Shown: one piece after another, positions 17,643 through 26,347 of the stretch | Layout of the letters: each line of letters begins with the position of its first letter | How positions within the stretch are numbered: position 1 is the first letter of the stretch | Source: Alkalitalea saponilacus | GTDB lineage: Bacteria > Bacteroidota > Bacteroidia > Bacteroidales > Marinilabiliaceae | Length of the DNA stretch: 64,000 bases | Assembly: GCF_900168165.1 (NCBI RefSeq) | Contig: NZ_FUYV01000002.1 | Span: 62,001 to 126,000, forward strand | Direction of reading: 5' to 3' | Made by a program: the position numbers and the translations under genes | The notes under the pieces: model-generated | Seen by the model: the letters and a program-made list of their open reading frames with translations, nothing else | Told to the model about the DNA's origin: nothing | Database searches by the model: none

Positions 17643-19475
17643 TTAGTCTTCAACTGGTGTAATTTCAATAGAACTACTTCCCAGATCAAGAACAAAGTGA
17701 TATGTGCCACTTTCGGCAACAAACTCCCAGTTTGGATCTCCATGACCTTCTGCAACTATAATTACCGAGGTATCAAAATTGGTAATGATGTCGTGCCCCA
17801 TACTTAGTGGCCCCCAATCCTTTTGAGCAAACAAGCGGAAATGCTCATTTTGGGTAAAGTTAATTTCACCCTCCAACTTGTTTTCGCTGGTCCAGGAAAT
17901 AGCCGTCACTGGTTCATCCCAATTCCATCCGTGCGTTGCTGATCCTGTTAGATATAGTTCGTTCACAGGTTCAATGGTAATCTTATCTTCTGCATAATTG
18001 ATGCGAACCATGTAAAGACCATCCTCAGGCACAAAAGCATTTCCATCAGCAGTAGTAAATCCAACAGACTCTCCTAGTTGTTCAAAGTCACCTCCCCAAA
18101 CTTTTTCCGTGTTCCACTTGAATCCATTAGCTGCATTAAAATGACGAATGATCCAAAATTCTCCCTCTTGTCCAGGGAATGGAAGCATCTCCACGATACC
18201 GTCGGATTCCCAATTCCAGTCTCCAAAATCGGTTCCAATCATGTAAACATTATCGGGAAACTCTTTGAATTCGTTAATGGTGATGATCATTTCGTTTGCA
18301 TTAACAGCATTAATGGTAAATACAATGGTATATTCCCCGGTTTCGGACACCATTAAATTGCCATCATCATCAATAACAAGACCTGAACTATTGCCTGCAT
18401 CAAGGCTTCCATATCCTGTGTCGAAATTGATATCATTCTGCGGAGCAGCTACTCCATTTAGCGTACGGATTTTAAAACCTTCATCGGCATCGAGAACAAC
18501 CTTTTCCCAGGTCCAGGTATAAGTTCCCTCGGAATGCGATGGAACACCTCCATTGTTGGCCAACAGCACATTGCCCCAAGACCAGGCACCGTCTGGCTCT
18601 GCTCCATCGTTATCAGAACTGATGGCACTTCCCACAAGTTCTACAACCACACCTTCCCAATCAGTTAAATCTGCAGCTTCATTCTGAACAATTGAGAACT
18701 TTTCATTTTCAGCGTCTAATGTAATGGTGTAGTTTCCTCCGGGGGTAGCTATATTGGCTCCGTCATGCTCAAGAGCAACATTTGCTTCCTCAATCACAGT
18801 TCTGGAGTCTCCAACCAAACCAAGGTTATGTGCCCAGGCATTTCCTGGATCTTTCTCAGGAGCTCTGAATTTAAATTCACCAGGCAACATGTCTACTGTA
18901 AGAGAATATAATCCTGTTTCGGCATTATAATTCATTGTCCTCTCATCAGCATCGGTCCATCCGCCAACAGCGCTACCAATAACTGTCCATCTTTCTGCTG
19001 CTGGCCCATCAGACATGAATGGATTTACAACAACTCTGACAACCTCAGAAGGCATATTAATACTGGTTCCAATAAGTCTTGCTCTGACTCTGATATATGC
19101 ATAGGCATCTTCACCCACCTCATATCCCAAAGCAATTAACGCTTGATTAAACGTTAAAACAGTCGACGTAAATGTTCCCTCAGCTCGGTTTTCAGTACCT
19201 GACAAATTGCGTGGAGCAGAAAAATCAGATTCCATTGAAACTTCAATCAAATACTCCTCTGAAACATTTACATCAAACAGAGCCTTTGAGAATGAAAATA
19301 CCATAGGTTGTGAGGCATTTTCTTCCAGCAATTGAAAAGATTGATCATGAGTTGGACTTGTCAAGGAAGGTGGCGTTGAAGCCTCCATATCCAATGTGGG
19401 TTTAAACTCGTCTTCGCAAGCAGCAAAAACAGCCAGACCCAATATTGCTATTATTAAAAATCTTAACTTCTTCAT
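17643..19475 (-). CDS. SusE/SusF-like starch-binding outer-membrane lipoprotein
   Basis: 610 residues. The signal peptide ends in a lipobox with Cys20, followed by EDEF; acidic residues right after the cysteine resemble lipoprotein export signals for surface display in Bacteroidota. After an Ig-like N-terminal domain come about four beta-sandwich modules (roughly 160-270, 275-400, 400-505 and 510-610). They recur with W-rich motifs such as WTVIGSAVGGW, MIGTDFGDWNWE and LTGSATHGWNWD, typical of SusE/SusF starch-binding domains. It should hold starch chains on the cell surface and pass them to SusCD. It lies 78 bases downstream of susD, with a hairpin in the gap. Confidence 0.9.
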   Translation of the reverse strand: MKKLRFLIIAILGLAVFAACEDEFKPTLDMEASTPPSLTSPTHDQSFQLLEENASQPMVFSFSKALFDVNVSEEYLIEVSMESDFSAPRNLSGTENRAEGTFTSTVLTFNQALIALGYEVGEDAYAYIRVRARLIGTSINMPSEVVRVVVNPFMSDGPAAERWTVIGSAVGGWTDADERTMNYNAETGLYSLTVDMLPGEFKFRAPEKDPGNAWAHNLGLVGDSRTVIEEANVALEHDGANIATPGGNYTITLDAENEKFSIVQNEAADLTDWEGVVVELVGSAISSDNDGAEPDGAWSWGNVLLANNGGVPSHSEGTYTWTWEKVVLDADEGFKIRTLNGVAAPQNDINFDTGYGSLDAGNSSGLVIDDDGNLMVSETGEYTIVFTINAVNANEMIITINEFKEFPDNVYMIGTDFGDWNWESDGIVEMLPFPGQEGEFWIIRHFNAANGFKWNTEKVWGGDFEQLGESVGFTTADGNAFVPEDGLYMVRINYAEDKITIEPVNELYLTGSATHGWNWDEPVTAISWTSENKLEGEINFTQNEHFRLFAQKDWGPLSMGHDIITNFDTSVIIVAEGHGDPNWEFVAESGTYHFVLDLGSSSIEITPVED

Positions 19476-19509
19476 AGAGATAATTATTTAAACAGTTTTT
19501 GAATTTTTA

Positions 19510-19537
19510 CCAAAGGCACTTTAAAGAGTGCCTTTGG
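19510..19537 (-). repeat. Hairpin in the susD-susE/F gap
   Basis: CCAAAGGCACT and AGTGCCTTTGG form a perfect 11-bp stem with a 6-base loop. On the minus strand it is followed by TAAAAATTC rather than a U-run, so a partial terminator or an mRNA-stabilising 3' structure for susCD fits better than full termination. Confidence 0.55.
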
Positions 19538-19553
19538 GCAAAAACCGAACAGA

Positions 19554-21182
19554 TTAATTTGAATAACCGGTATTTTGTATCAAATTAGGATTTGTATCCA
19601 AATCATTCACCGGAATTGGATATAAGTCTCTAAAAGCTCCTGTAGAACGTCCCTCAGGAACGTTTCCTTTCCAGGTCCAGATATAATCACCACCTGTGAG
19701 TTTCCCAAAACGAATCAGATCTGTTCTTCTATGTGCTTCCCAGTAAAGTTCCCTAGCACGTTCATCCAAAATGAAATCCAAAGTAAGTTCAGAGTCAGTT
19801 ATTCGATGGTTCGTGTTTCCGAAAGCACGGTCGCGCAGTTCATTAACTAACTGCAGAGCAATGGCTCTGCTTCCACCTTGTCCTCCTCTTAGCACAGCTT
19901 CGGCATACATAAGATAAGCATCGCCTAAACGGAACATTGGGAAGTCAGTGCTGGCAAAGTCTCCCTCTGCCATTGGGTCTGGTTCACCGTCAGATCTTAG
20001 ATTTGTGAATTTGTATACACCTATACCATGAGTAAACAAACCAACATTTTCTACTTCCCATGACCAACTTTCAGGGTCAAAGAAGAACTGAGCACGGTGA
20101 TCTTCTCTGGCATTAAATACCGGATCTTCGGTAGTAAAATCGCTTTCATTAAACCCAAAAATCTCTACAAGTTCTTTAATCGCTCTGATTCCACCCCATG
20201 CACCAACACCATTTGGCAGCATGTTTCCACCTCTTGATGCATTGGTAATAAATGTCATACCACCATATTGCTGAGTATTTTGAGCATTAAAAGAGATTGG
20301 AAAAATGATTTCCGGACTCTGGTCATTATCAACCCTAAACATTCTTATGTAATTAGGATCTATTGAATACCCTCCTTCATTTATAACTTTATTTAGGTAA
20401 GTTAATGCTTCAGTGTATTTTGCTTCTCCAATATAAACCTCTGCATTAAGATACAGTTTAGAAAGCAACATCCATGCAGCAACTCTGTCAACGCGAGCAT
20501 ATTCATTGGTACCAGGCGCAGCAAGGTCGCCTTCTAAATCAATAAGTTCCTGCTCGACGTAATCGAAAAGATCGGCACGAGTGATTCGTTGAGGAAAAAA
20601 TGCCCCAATCGGATCTTCATCTGTTACAAAAGACACGTTTCCAAACATATCAATGGCATGCCAATAAGAAAAAGCTCTTAAGAAACGAGATTCTGCCTGA
20701 TATAGTCTTAGATCTTCAAGAAAATCACCTGTTGCACTGCCCATGGCATCTTCGGAAGTCCTGATGAATTCATTTGCCAATGTAATGGCATAAAAAATAC
20801 GCGAGTACATAGCACCAATAAACACATCATTTGGTGACCAGGTGTGCCAATGGAAATCTTTAATACTGGCATCATCCCATGCCATCACTGTCTCATCAGT
20901 TGGTAACTGTTGTAAATTCCAATATAAACGCAGATAGTTACCAAAGCCTTCATCAATCCCTTCGATATCAGGCAATCCACCACCTCCACCACGTTGACCA
21001 CTGATGGCATAGGTTGCATATACACGTGCCAAAGCACGTTTATATGATAGCTCATCAGAAAATACATTTGTTGCAGTTGCCTCATTAGGGTCAATAGGCT
21101 CTACATCCAAATCGTTTATGCATGCTGTAAAGGCTACCATCACAGCAATTGCAAATATTGATAGAAATTTAATATGTCTCAT
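19554..21182 (-). CDS. susD: SusD/RagB-family nutrient-binding lipoprotein
   Basis: 542 residues with a lipoprotein signal whose lipobox places the acylated residue at Cys21 (FTACINDLD). The SusD fold is indicated by the N-terminal ANVFSDELSYKRALARVYA helical region. It is also supported by the C-terminal pattern LDFILDERARELYWEAHRRTDLIRFGKL, written here in part: ERARELYWE and RRTDLIRFG are the classic SusD motifs. The protein ends with LYPIPVNDLDTNPNLIQN. It forms the lid over the SusC barrel and binds maltodextrins. It lies 29 bases after susC, so the two are cotranscribed. The starch assignment comes from the surrounding amylases and SusE/F protein. Confidence 0.95.
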   Translation of the reverse strand: MRHIKFLSIFAIAVMVAFTACINDLDVEPIDPNEATATNVFSDELSYKRALARVYATYAISGQRGGGGGLPDIEGIDEGFGNYLRLYWNLQQLPTDETVMAWDDASIKDFHWHTWSPNDVFIGAMYSRIFYAITLANEFIRTSEDAMGSATGDFLEDLRLYQAESRFLRAFSYWHAIDMFGNVSFVTDEDPIGAFFPQRITRADLFDYVEQELIDLEGDLAAPGTNEYARVDRVAAWMLLSKLYLNAEVYIGEAKYTEALTYLNKVINEGGYSIDPNYIRMFRVDNDQSPEIIFPISFNAQNTQQYGGMTFITNASRGGNMLPNGVGAWGGIRAIKELVEIFGFNESDFTTEDPVFNAREDHRAQFFFDPESWSWEVENVGLFTHGIGVYKFTNLRSDGEPDPMAEGDFASTDFPMFRLGDAYLMYAEAVLRGGQGGSRAIALQLVNELRDRAFGNTNHRITDSELTLDFILDERARELYWEAHRRTDLIRFGKLTGGDYIWTWKGNVPEGRSTGAFRDLYPIPVNDLDTNPNLIQNTGYSN

Positions 21183-21211
21183 ATTCTATAATCTTTTAAG
21201 AAGTGATCATT

Positions 21212-24200
21212 TTAGAAGTTTACATTCACTCCCAACATAAATGTCCTTGGTCTGGGATAAATATTGTTATCAATTCCTCCGGAAACCTCAGGATCTAATC
21301 CGGAATAATCAGTAATAACAAATGCATTCTGCACCGAAGCAGTAACACGACCACTTAATCTTTCAGTCAACAATCTTTCGAATGAGTATCCCAAAGTGAT
21401 ATGATCCATTCTGAAAAATGAAGCATCTTCCAAATAAACGCTAGACCAATATTGTGCATTTGTGAAATTTGTTCTCTGCACAGCCTTTGGAATGTTTGAA
21501 AGATAACCAGACTGGTTGTAAAGCTCCTGATAAATAGCTCTGTCTGACCAGTTATTGTTATACACTTCATTTCCAATACTTAATCTTCCGGCAAACGAGA
21601 AGTCCCAGTTTCTGTATTTGAGGTCAGATGAAATACCAATCAAGAAATCGGGAGTTGGTGTACCCATAAAGTATTTGTTGTCATTATTTCCAGCAACATT
21701 TCCACCTTCTCCGGTTTTATCAACATACAGCCCTTCAATTGGCATTCCGTTGGTGTCGTAAACCTGCTGGAACAAGAAGAAAGTATTGGCTGCTTGTCCT
21801 ACACGGTTCCACATAACTGTGTTTCCTGTTCCTCCTGAAATACCTCCAAGAGGATATCCTACACCTGCGTCTTCTGTGTCAAGATTTGACAGAGAGGTTA
21901 TCTCATTACGGTTGGCAGAGAAATTGGCTCCAATAGACCATCTCAGATCAAGTCTGGAGATAGCGCGGTAATTAAGATCAATTTCTATACCTTGATTTTC
22001 AAGTGAACCAACATTCGTGGTCAGGTAGTTTGAGAAATTTGTTCCGGCAGCAATAGGAACGTTACTAATAAGATCAACCGTTTCACGGTGATAAACATCT
22101 ACTGATCCCTGGATTCGGTTATTCAGGAACCCAAAGTCTAAACCAAGATTATAAGTCGTTGTCTCTTCCCACTTAAGATTTGCATCATATGGGTTTGGTC
22201 TGAGAGTTGAATAATAGGTGTCACCAAATCGATAATAGGCACCTTGCTCACTTTCCCTGTAAATTGGAATATACGGGTAATAATTTGTACCGATATCCTG
22301 CTGGCCAGTCACTCCGTATCCAAAACGCATCTTTAATTCCGAAAGAGAATCAGCGTTCTCAAGAAAAGACTCTTCATTTATCTTCCATGCAAAAGCAAAG
22401 GCAGGGAACAATCCCCAGCGATTATCTTTTCCAAATCTGGAAGAGCCGTCATTTCTTAATGTGGCAGTTACGAGATATCTGTCCATAAAAGCATAATTCA
22501 AACGGCCGAAGAAAGACACCAAATAGTTTTCATTCTTATATGCACGAGAACCAGCTCCTATGTATTCGCCATCATCACCCATTTCCCAGGATCTGTTGCG
22601 TGAACTGCCTGAGCGATAAAAATACTGCCATCCATAACCAGCAGTAGCATCAAATCGGTGATCTCCTACTTCTGTCACATAATTCAGGTAGAAATCAAGT
22701 AATTGATTTTTACGAGTACCTCTATAACTCTGAACATTAAATGACGGTTCACGCAAGCTCCACGAAGCTCTTGGATCCGTATTATTATTACCCTCGCCCT
22801 CAGAAACTTCCATACCCATGTTCAAATTTGCTCTTAGTCCTTCCAAAAATGGAACTGCGTAATCGAACTGAATATTACCAATTGCTGACTGAACATCTGA
22901 TTGATCATCCCTGTATGCCAATCTGGCCATCGGGTTGTGAGTCGCAATATTTATGGGATTTCCATTTAACTGGTCTGCCTGAGCCAATTCAATCCATGTA
23001 AAGTATCCACCATATCTGGTGTTATCATTTCTGATTGGCTGTGATGGGTCAAACTGAAATGCTGAAGAAATCGCATCCTGATTAGAGAAATTATTATGAA
23101 TGTCCATCCCTTTCAGGTTTATGGTAACCCTAAGCTGATCATCAAAGAATGAAGGATTTGCAGTCACTGCAAGAGTCGTTCTTGATAAACTTGATTCCTT
23201 GAGAATACCATTTTCTATGGTGTGTCCAATAGAAGCTCTGAATGGAATATCATTATAGCGTCCGTAAAAACTCACGTTGTGGTCTGTAGAAACTGCAGTT
23301 CTGTAGATTTCATCCTGCCAGTCAGTATTAGCCTGCCCTAGTCTGGTCAATGCCACTGGATCCATGCCATGATTGGCAACGCGATCGGCAATTAAATCAC
23401 GAAACTCATTACCATCAAAAACATCATGATATTTCACCAGTCGTCCTACAGAAACATTTCCGGTATAGTTTATATTCAGTCCATCCTGTGTTCCCCTTTT
23501 GGTTGTAATAATAATTACACCATTTGAAGCTCGTGATCCGTAGATGGCTGTTGCGGAAGCATCCTTCAAAACAGTCATTGACTCAATATCATTGGGATTT
23601 ATGGTAGAAAGGGGGTTAGCTAGCCCTTCTACGCCGCTATTATCAACGGGGAACCCATCAATTACAATAAGCGGATCATTAGAAGCTGATAATGAGGATC
23701 CTCCCCTGATTCGGATAGTAGATCCGGATCCAGGCGCTCCACTGCCCTGTGTAACCATTACACCAGGAATGCGTCCCGTAATTAATCCTTGTGGCGTGGT
23801 AATTGGACCGCGGTTGAAGTCATCCGCTCCAATTACATTCACTGAACCAGTAGCGTCAGACTTACGTATTTGTCCATATCCAATAACAACTACCTCATCT
23901 ACTCCAAATACACTCGGCTGCATAACAACGTTAACAACTGTTGCGTCGGCAGAAACGTTTCGTCTTTCTGTATCATAGCCAATAAAAGAAAATTGCAATA
24001 TATCCCCTACATTGGCATTAATTGAATAGGTTCCATCAATAGAAGTAATTGTTCCTGTTGGCGTTCCGGCAATCACAATAGTTACTCCCGGAACAGGTTC
24101 TCCATTAGTACTATCAGTGACCCTACCCGTAACGTTTACCTGCTGAGCAGATACTCCCAAGGGAATAAGGCAGCCCAATAAAAGCATCAGGAATTTTTGT

Positions 24201-24220
24201 TTTAATAACATCTTCTTCAT
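21212..24220 (-). CDS. susC: SusC/RagA-family TonB-dependent transporter
   Basis: 1002 residues. A signal peptide (about 1-25) precedes a carboxypeptidase-regulatory-like domain (VTGRVTDSTNGEPVPGVTI, about 28-105). The plug domain (about 115-235) carries the SusC-type motifs TIRIRGGSSLSASNDPLIVIDG, shortened here to IRIRGGSSL and PLIVIDGFP, and MTVLKDASATAIYGSRASNG. The 22-strand-type barrel ends with the aromatic terminus FMLGVNVNF. It should import maltodextrins across the outer membrane with TonB energy. It is the first gene of the minus-strand operon, behind the TATATTTG promoter at 24362-24392. Confidence 0.97.
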   Translation of the reverse strand: MKKMLLKQKFLMLLLGCLIPLGVSAQQVNVTGRVTDSTNGEPVPGVTIVIAGTPTGTITSIDGTYSINANVGDILQFSFIGYDTERRNVSADATVVNVVMQPSVFGVDEVVVIGYGQIRKSDATGSVNVIGADDFNRGPITTPQGLITGRIPGVMVTQGSGAPGSGSTIRIRGGSSLSASNDPLIVIDGFPVDNSGVEGLANPLSTINPNDIESMTVLKDASATAIYGSRASNGVIIITTKRGTQDGLNINYTGNVSVGRLVKYHDVFDGNEFRDLIADRVANHGMDPVALTRLGQANTDWQDEIYRTAVSTDHNVSFYGRYNDIPFRASIGHTIENGILKESSLSRTTLAVTANPSFFDDQLRVTINLKGMDIHNNFSNQDAISSAFQFDPSQPIRNDNTRYGGYFTWIELAQADQLNGNPINIATHNPMARLAYRDDQSDVQSAIGNIQFDYAVPFLEGLRANLNMGMEVSEGEGNNNTDPRASWSLREPSFNVQSYRGTRKNQLLDFYLNYVTEVGDHRFDATAGYGWQYFYRSGSSRNRSWEMGDDGEYIGAGSRAYKNENYLVSFFGRLNYAFMDRYLVTATLRNDGSSRFGKDNRWGLFPAFAFAWKINEESFLENADSLSELKMRFGYGVTGQQDIGTNYYPYIPIYRESEQGAYYRFGDTYYSTLRPNPYDANLKWEETTTYNLGLDFGFLNNRIQGSVDVYHRETVDLISNVPIAAGTNFSNYLTTNVGSLENQGIEIDLNYRAISRLDLRWSIGANFSANRNEITSLSNLDTEDAGVGYPLGGISGGTGNTVMWNRVGQAANTFFLFQQVYDTNGMPIEGLYVDKTGEGGNVAGNNDNKYFMGTPTPDFLIGISSDLKYRNWDFSFAGRLSIGNEVYNNNWSDRAIYQELYNQSGYLSNIPKAVQRTNFTNAQYWSSVYLEDASFFRMDHITLGYSFERLLTERLSGRVTASVQNAFVITDYSGLDPEVSGGIDNNIYPRPRTFMLGVNVNF

Positions 24221-24361
24221 AAAAACATGATTTAGTTAATTTTTATAAAAGTTTTTGGCGTAAGATTCTAATGCTCGTTAGCATGATAAAATCTTATAAA
24301 CGGGGAAATAAAAATGAATTAACAACTTTTCGCTTCAATCTGAAATCAAAAATCATTGCAA

Positions 24362-24392
24362 CAAATATAGAGCAAACAAGAGGAATTGTAAA
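24362..24392 (-). promoter_or_regulatory. susC promoter
   Basis: On the minus strand, TTTAC (24388-24392) is followed after exactly 18 bases by TATATTTG (24362-24369), a good Bacteroidota -33/-7 pair. The predicted start near 24356 gives a leader of about 135 bases. The promoter before the MFS gene has the same two boxes with the same spacing. Confidence 0.7.
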
Positions 24393-24428
24393 CATGTTTT
24401 AACATTGATAGCCAGATTTTTGCAGGTT

Positions 24429-24478
24429 ATTTTTCGCAAACGTAACCGCAAACGTTTGCGGTTACGTTTGCGAAAAAT
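24429..24478. promoter_or_regulatory. LacI-family operator inside a 50-bp perfect palindrome
   Basis: Two 25-base arms (24429-24453 and 24454-24478) are exact reverse complements. The core CCGCAAACGTTTGCGG is a textbook LacI-family operator. Each outer arm repeats CGCAAACG, so up to three overlapping half-site pairs are present. The centre is 61 bases upstream of the susC -33 box, and the LacI gene starts 285 bases away on the other side. Confidence 0.85.
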
Positions 24479-24506
24479 CCATATGTTTTATAACATGTTT
24501 TAGACG

Positions 24507-24525
24507 TTTTCCGCAAACGATTTAA
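24507..24525. promoter_or_regulatory. Second operator-like site
   Basis: CCGCAAACGATTTAAA shares CGCAAACGAT with the sites beyond the LacI gene. Its centre is 65 bases from the centre of the palindromic operator. The right half is degenerate. Confidence 0.5.
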
Positions 24526-24762
24526 ATTTTTATAAGTAATTCTTACTCTAAAGGGGTACGCAATCACCAAACCCCATATAAACATTAAGTAATACCAACT
24601 ATCAATTTAAAACCACATATAATCACATCAATTATTTAGTTAATCTGACAACTTACTCTTCAAATGCTAAAAAGAGCATTTTGCGGGATCTTTTAACAAC
24701 ACATTCCTTTTTTTTATTAATTTTAAATCAACAACCAAAAAACACCACAGAACTTAGAGTAT

Positions 24763-25773
24763 ATGAAACCTTCACACATCACCATAAAAGATATTGCACG
24801 AATTTTAGGGGTTTCCCCTTCTACTGTTTCAAGAGCATTGAAAGACCATCCGGACATCAGTGAAGAGACCCGCAATCTGGTGAAAACATTTGCTGAAAAA
24901 GTAAAATACCGGCCAAATGCTTTAGCACTAAGCCTTCGAAAACAAAAAACCAACACTCTGGGTCTGATTATTCCTGAAATAGTGCATCATTTCTTCTCAT
25001 CTGTTATTAGTGGTATGGAAGATCTTGCCTATGGAGAAGGTTACCATATGATGATATGCCAATCCAACGAAAATTATTATCGGGAAGTGATCAATACCCA
25101 GGCACTTTTGGATCACAGAGTAGACGGATTGCTGGTTTCAATAAGCAAAACAACGAAAGAGTTCAACCATCTGCAAACAGCTATTGATAATGGAACACCT
25201 GTCGTGTTTTTTGACAGAATTTGTGATGAAATTGAAACTGACAGAGTCATTACCGATGATTTTGAAGGTGCCCGCGTAGCAACCGAACACCTTATAGAAT
25301 GTGGATGCAAAAAAATACTCCATCTGGCAGCTCCCAAACATCTGTTAATTGGGAAGAAAAGATATGAAGGGTATTGCCATGCTTTAAAAAGTCATAATAT
25401 CGAGATAAAAGAAGAGTTCACATTAAAATGTGATACCAGAGAGGAAGTTCTTACCATGCGTCAGCACCTTTTGGATATAGCTCCTGAAATTGATGGCGTT
25501 TTTGCCGTCAATGATAGTACTGCTATTGCTATCATGCAAGTATTACAGCAAAATGGGTATAAAATTCCTGATCAAATAAAAGTCATTGGATTTGGTGATG
25601 GTCCTAACGCTACCATCGCTTCGCCTCCGCTTTCTACTGTAGAACAAAAAGGATATGAAATGGGACGTGAGGCTGTCCGAATGCTTATTCAACGATTGGA
25701 GAACCCCACAGCACCAATCAACTACCAAACCAAAATAATTACCCCAACATTAAAAAAGAGAAGTTCAACATAA
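24763..25773 (+). CDS. LacI-family transcriptional regulator of the starch/maltose locus
   Basis: 336 residues. The N-terminal helix-turn-helix (about 4-50) has the family signature ITIKDIARILGVSPSTVSRAL, shown here by VSPSTVSRAL, plus the hinge KYRPNALALSLR. The rest (about 60-336) is a periplasmic-binding-protein-like effector domain that starts with LGLIIPEIVHHFFSSV and contains FAVNDSTAIAIM and VIGFGDGP. It lies between the two arms of the locus and is flanked by four GCAAACG-type operators, its probable binding sites. Both promoters have the sites well upstream of -33, which suggests activation rather than simple blocking; that is inference. The effector is probably maltose, a maltodextrin or a sugar phosphate. 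Confidence 0.92.
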   Translation: MKPSHITIKDIARILGVSPSTVSRALKDHPDISEETRNLVKTFAEKVKYRPNALALSLRKQKTNTLGLIIPEIVHHFFSSVISGMEDLAYGEGYHMMICQSNENYYREVINTQALLDHRVDGLLVSISKTTKEFNHLQTAIDNGTPVVFFDRICDEIETDRVITDDFEGARVATEHLIECGCKKILHLAAPKHLLIGKKRYEGYCHALKSHNIEIKEEFTLKCDTREEVLTMRQHLLDIAPEIDGVFAVNDSTAIAIMQVLQQNGYKIPDQIKVIGFGDGPNATIASPPLSTVEQKGYEMGREAVRMLIQRLENPTAPINYQTKIITPTLKKRSST

Positions 25774-25783
25774 AAATTCATTC

Positions 25784-25801
25784 TTCGAAAACGATTGCGA
25801 A
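25784..25801. promoter_or_regulatory. LacI-family operator, distal
   Basis: TTCGAAAACGATTGCGAA is an imperfect palindrome (7 of 9 positions symmetric) centred 67 bases upstream of the next operator. Confidence 0.65.
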
Positions 25802-25850
25802 CAAAGCAATTAAACCATCATACTAGAAATTAACAACTTAGAACACACCC

Positions 25851-25867
25851 TTCGCAAACGATTGCAA
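25851..25867. promoter_or_regulatory. LacI-family operator, proximal
   Basis: TTCGCAAACGATTGCAA shares CGCAAACG with the susC palindrome. Its centre is 64 bases upstream of the TTTAC box of the MFS promoter, nearly the distance seen at susC. Confidence 0.7.
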
Positions 25868-25923
25868 TAAGGCAACTCACTGCATACCTGCAATAAACAT
25901 CAATAAAAAAAATCTTTTCTTTA

Positions 25924-25954
25924 TTTACATTAGAATAAAAACCTTCTATATTTG
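25924..25954 (+). promoter_or_regulatory. Promoter of the maltose-utilisation operon
   Basis: TTTAC (25924-25928), an 18-base spacer and TATATTTG (25947-25954) form a good Bacteroidota promoter. Boxes and spacing are identical to the susC promoter. It is followed by a long leader before the ATG at 26348. Confidence 0.7.
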
Positions 25955-26347
25955 TCATTGTAAACGGGAAATTTACAATTTAGGAATTACCACAACAACT
26001 TTCTTTTACCTGCCAGACAGGTTCGCTTATACTTAAATCAAACTATTGCATTTTTTATTACAAAATTACTGTGTCGATTAACGATACAGGAGTAATAGCA
26101 GTTGATATTGTATTCTTTTTATAATATTCTAACAGAAGTTGCCCCATAATTTTCAGTTTAGAAAGTAGCAGCGCATAGAATAACAAGCAAGAAAGAGGAC
26201 AATCATATCGAACATGGCTAATTTATTTAGCGACATTGAATAAAATAAATATTAAACATTCTATAAACTATTAATTAACCTTTTCGTGAGCAGAGGAACT
26301 TTTGAAGGAATGGTTCATGAATCACACGAATTAATATCTAAAAACAG

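Larger units (their letters stand above)
24221..24762. other. Divergent control region of the starch locus
   Basis: The 542 bases between susC and the LacI gene carry no gene. They contain the susC promoter (24362-24392), the 50-bp palindromic operator (24429-24478) and a second operator-like site (24507-24525). The stretch 24540-24762 before the LacI gene shows no further obvious element. Confidence 0.8.
25774..26347. other. Control region of the MFS-pgmB-GH65-GH13-GH31 operon
   Basis: This spacer of 574 bases has no gene. It contains two operators (25784-25801 and 25851-25867), a promoter (25924-25954) and, just after it, TGTAAA-N7-TTTACA, a small inverted repeat. The predicted leader of nearly 390 bases (about 25960-26347) is unusually long, but I could not identify a known riboswitch fold in it. 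Confidence 0.7.
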
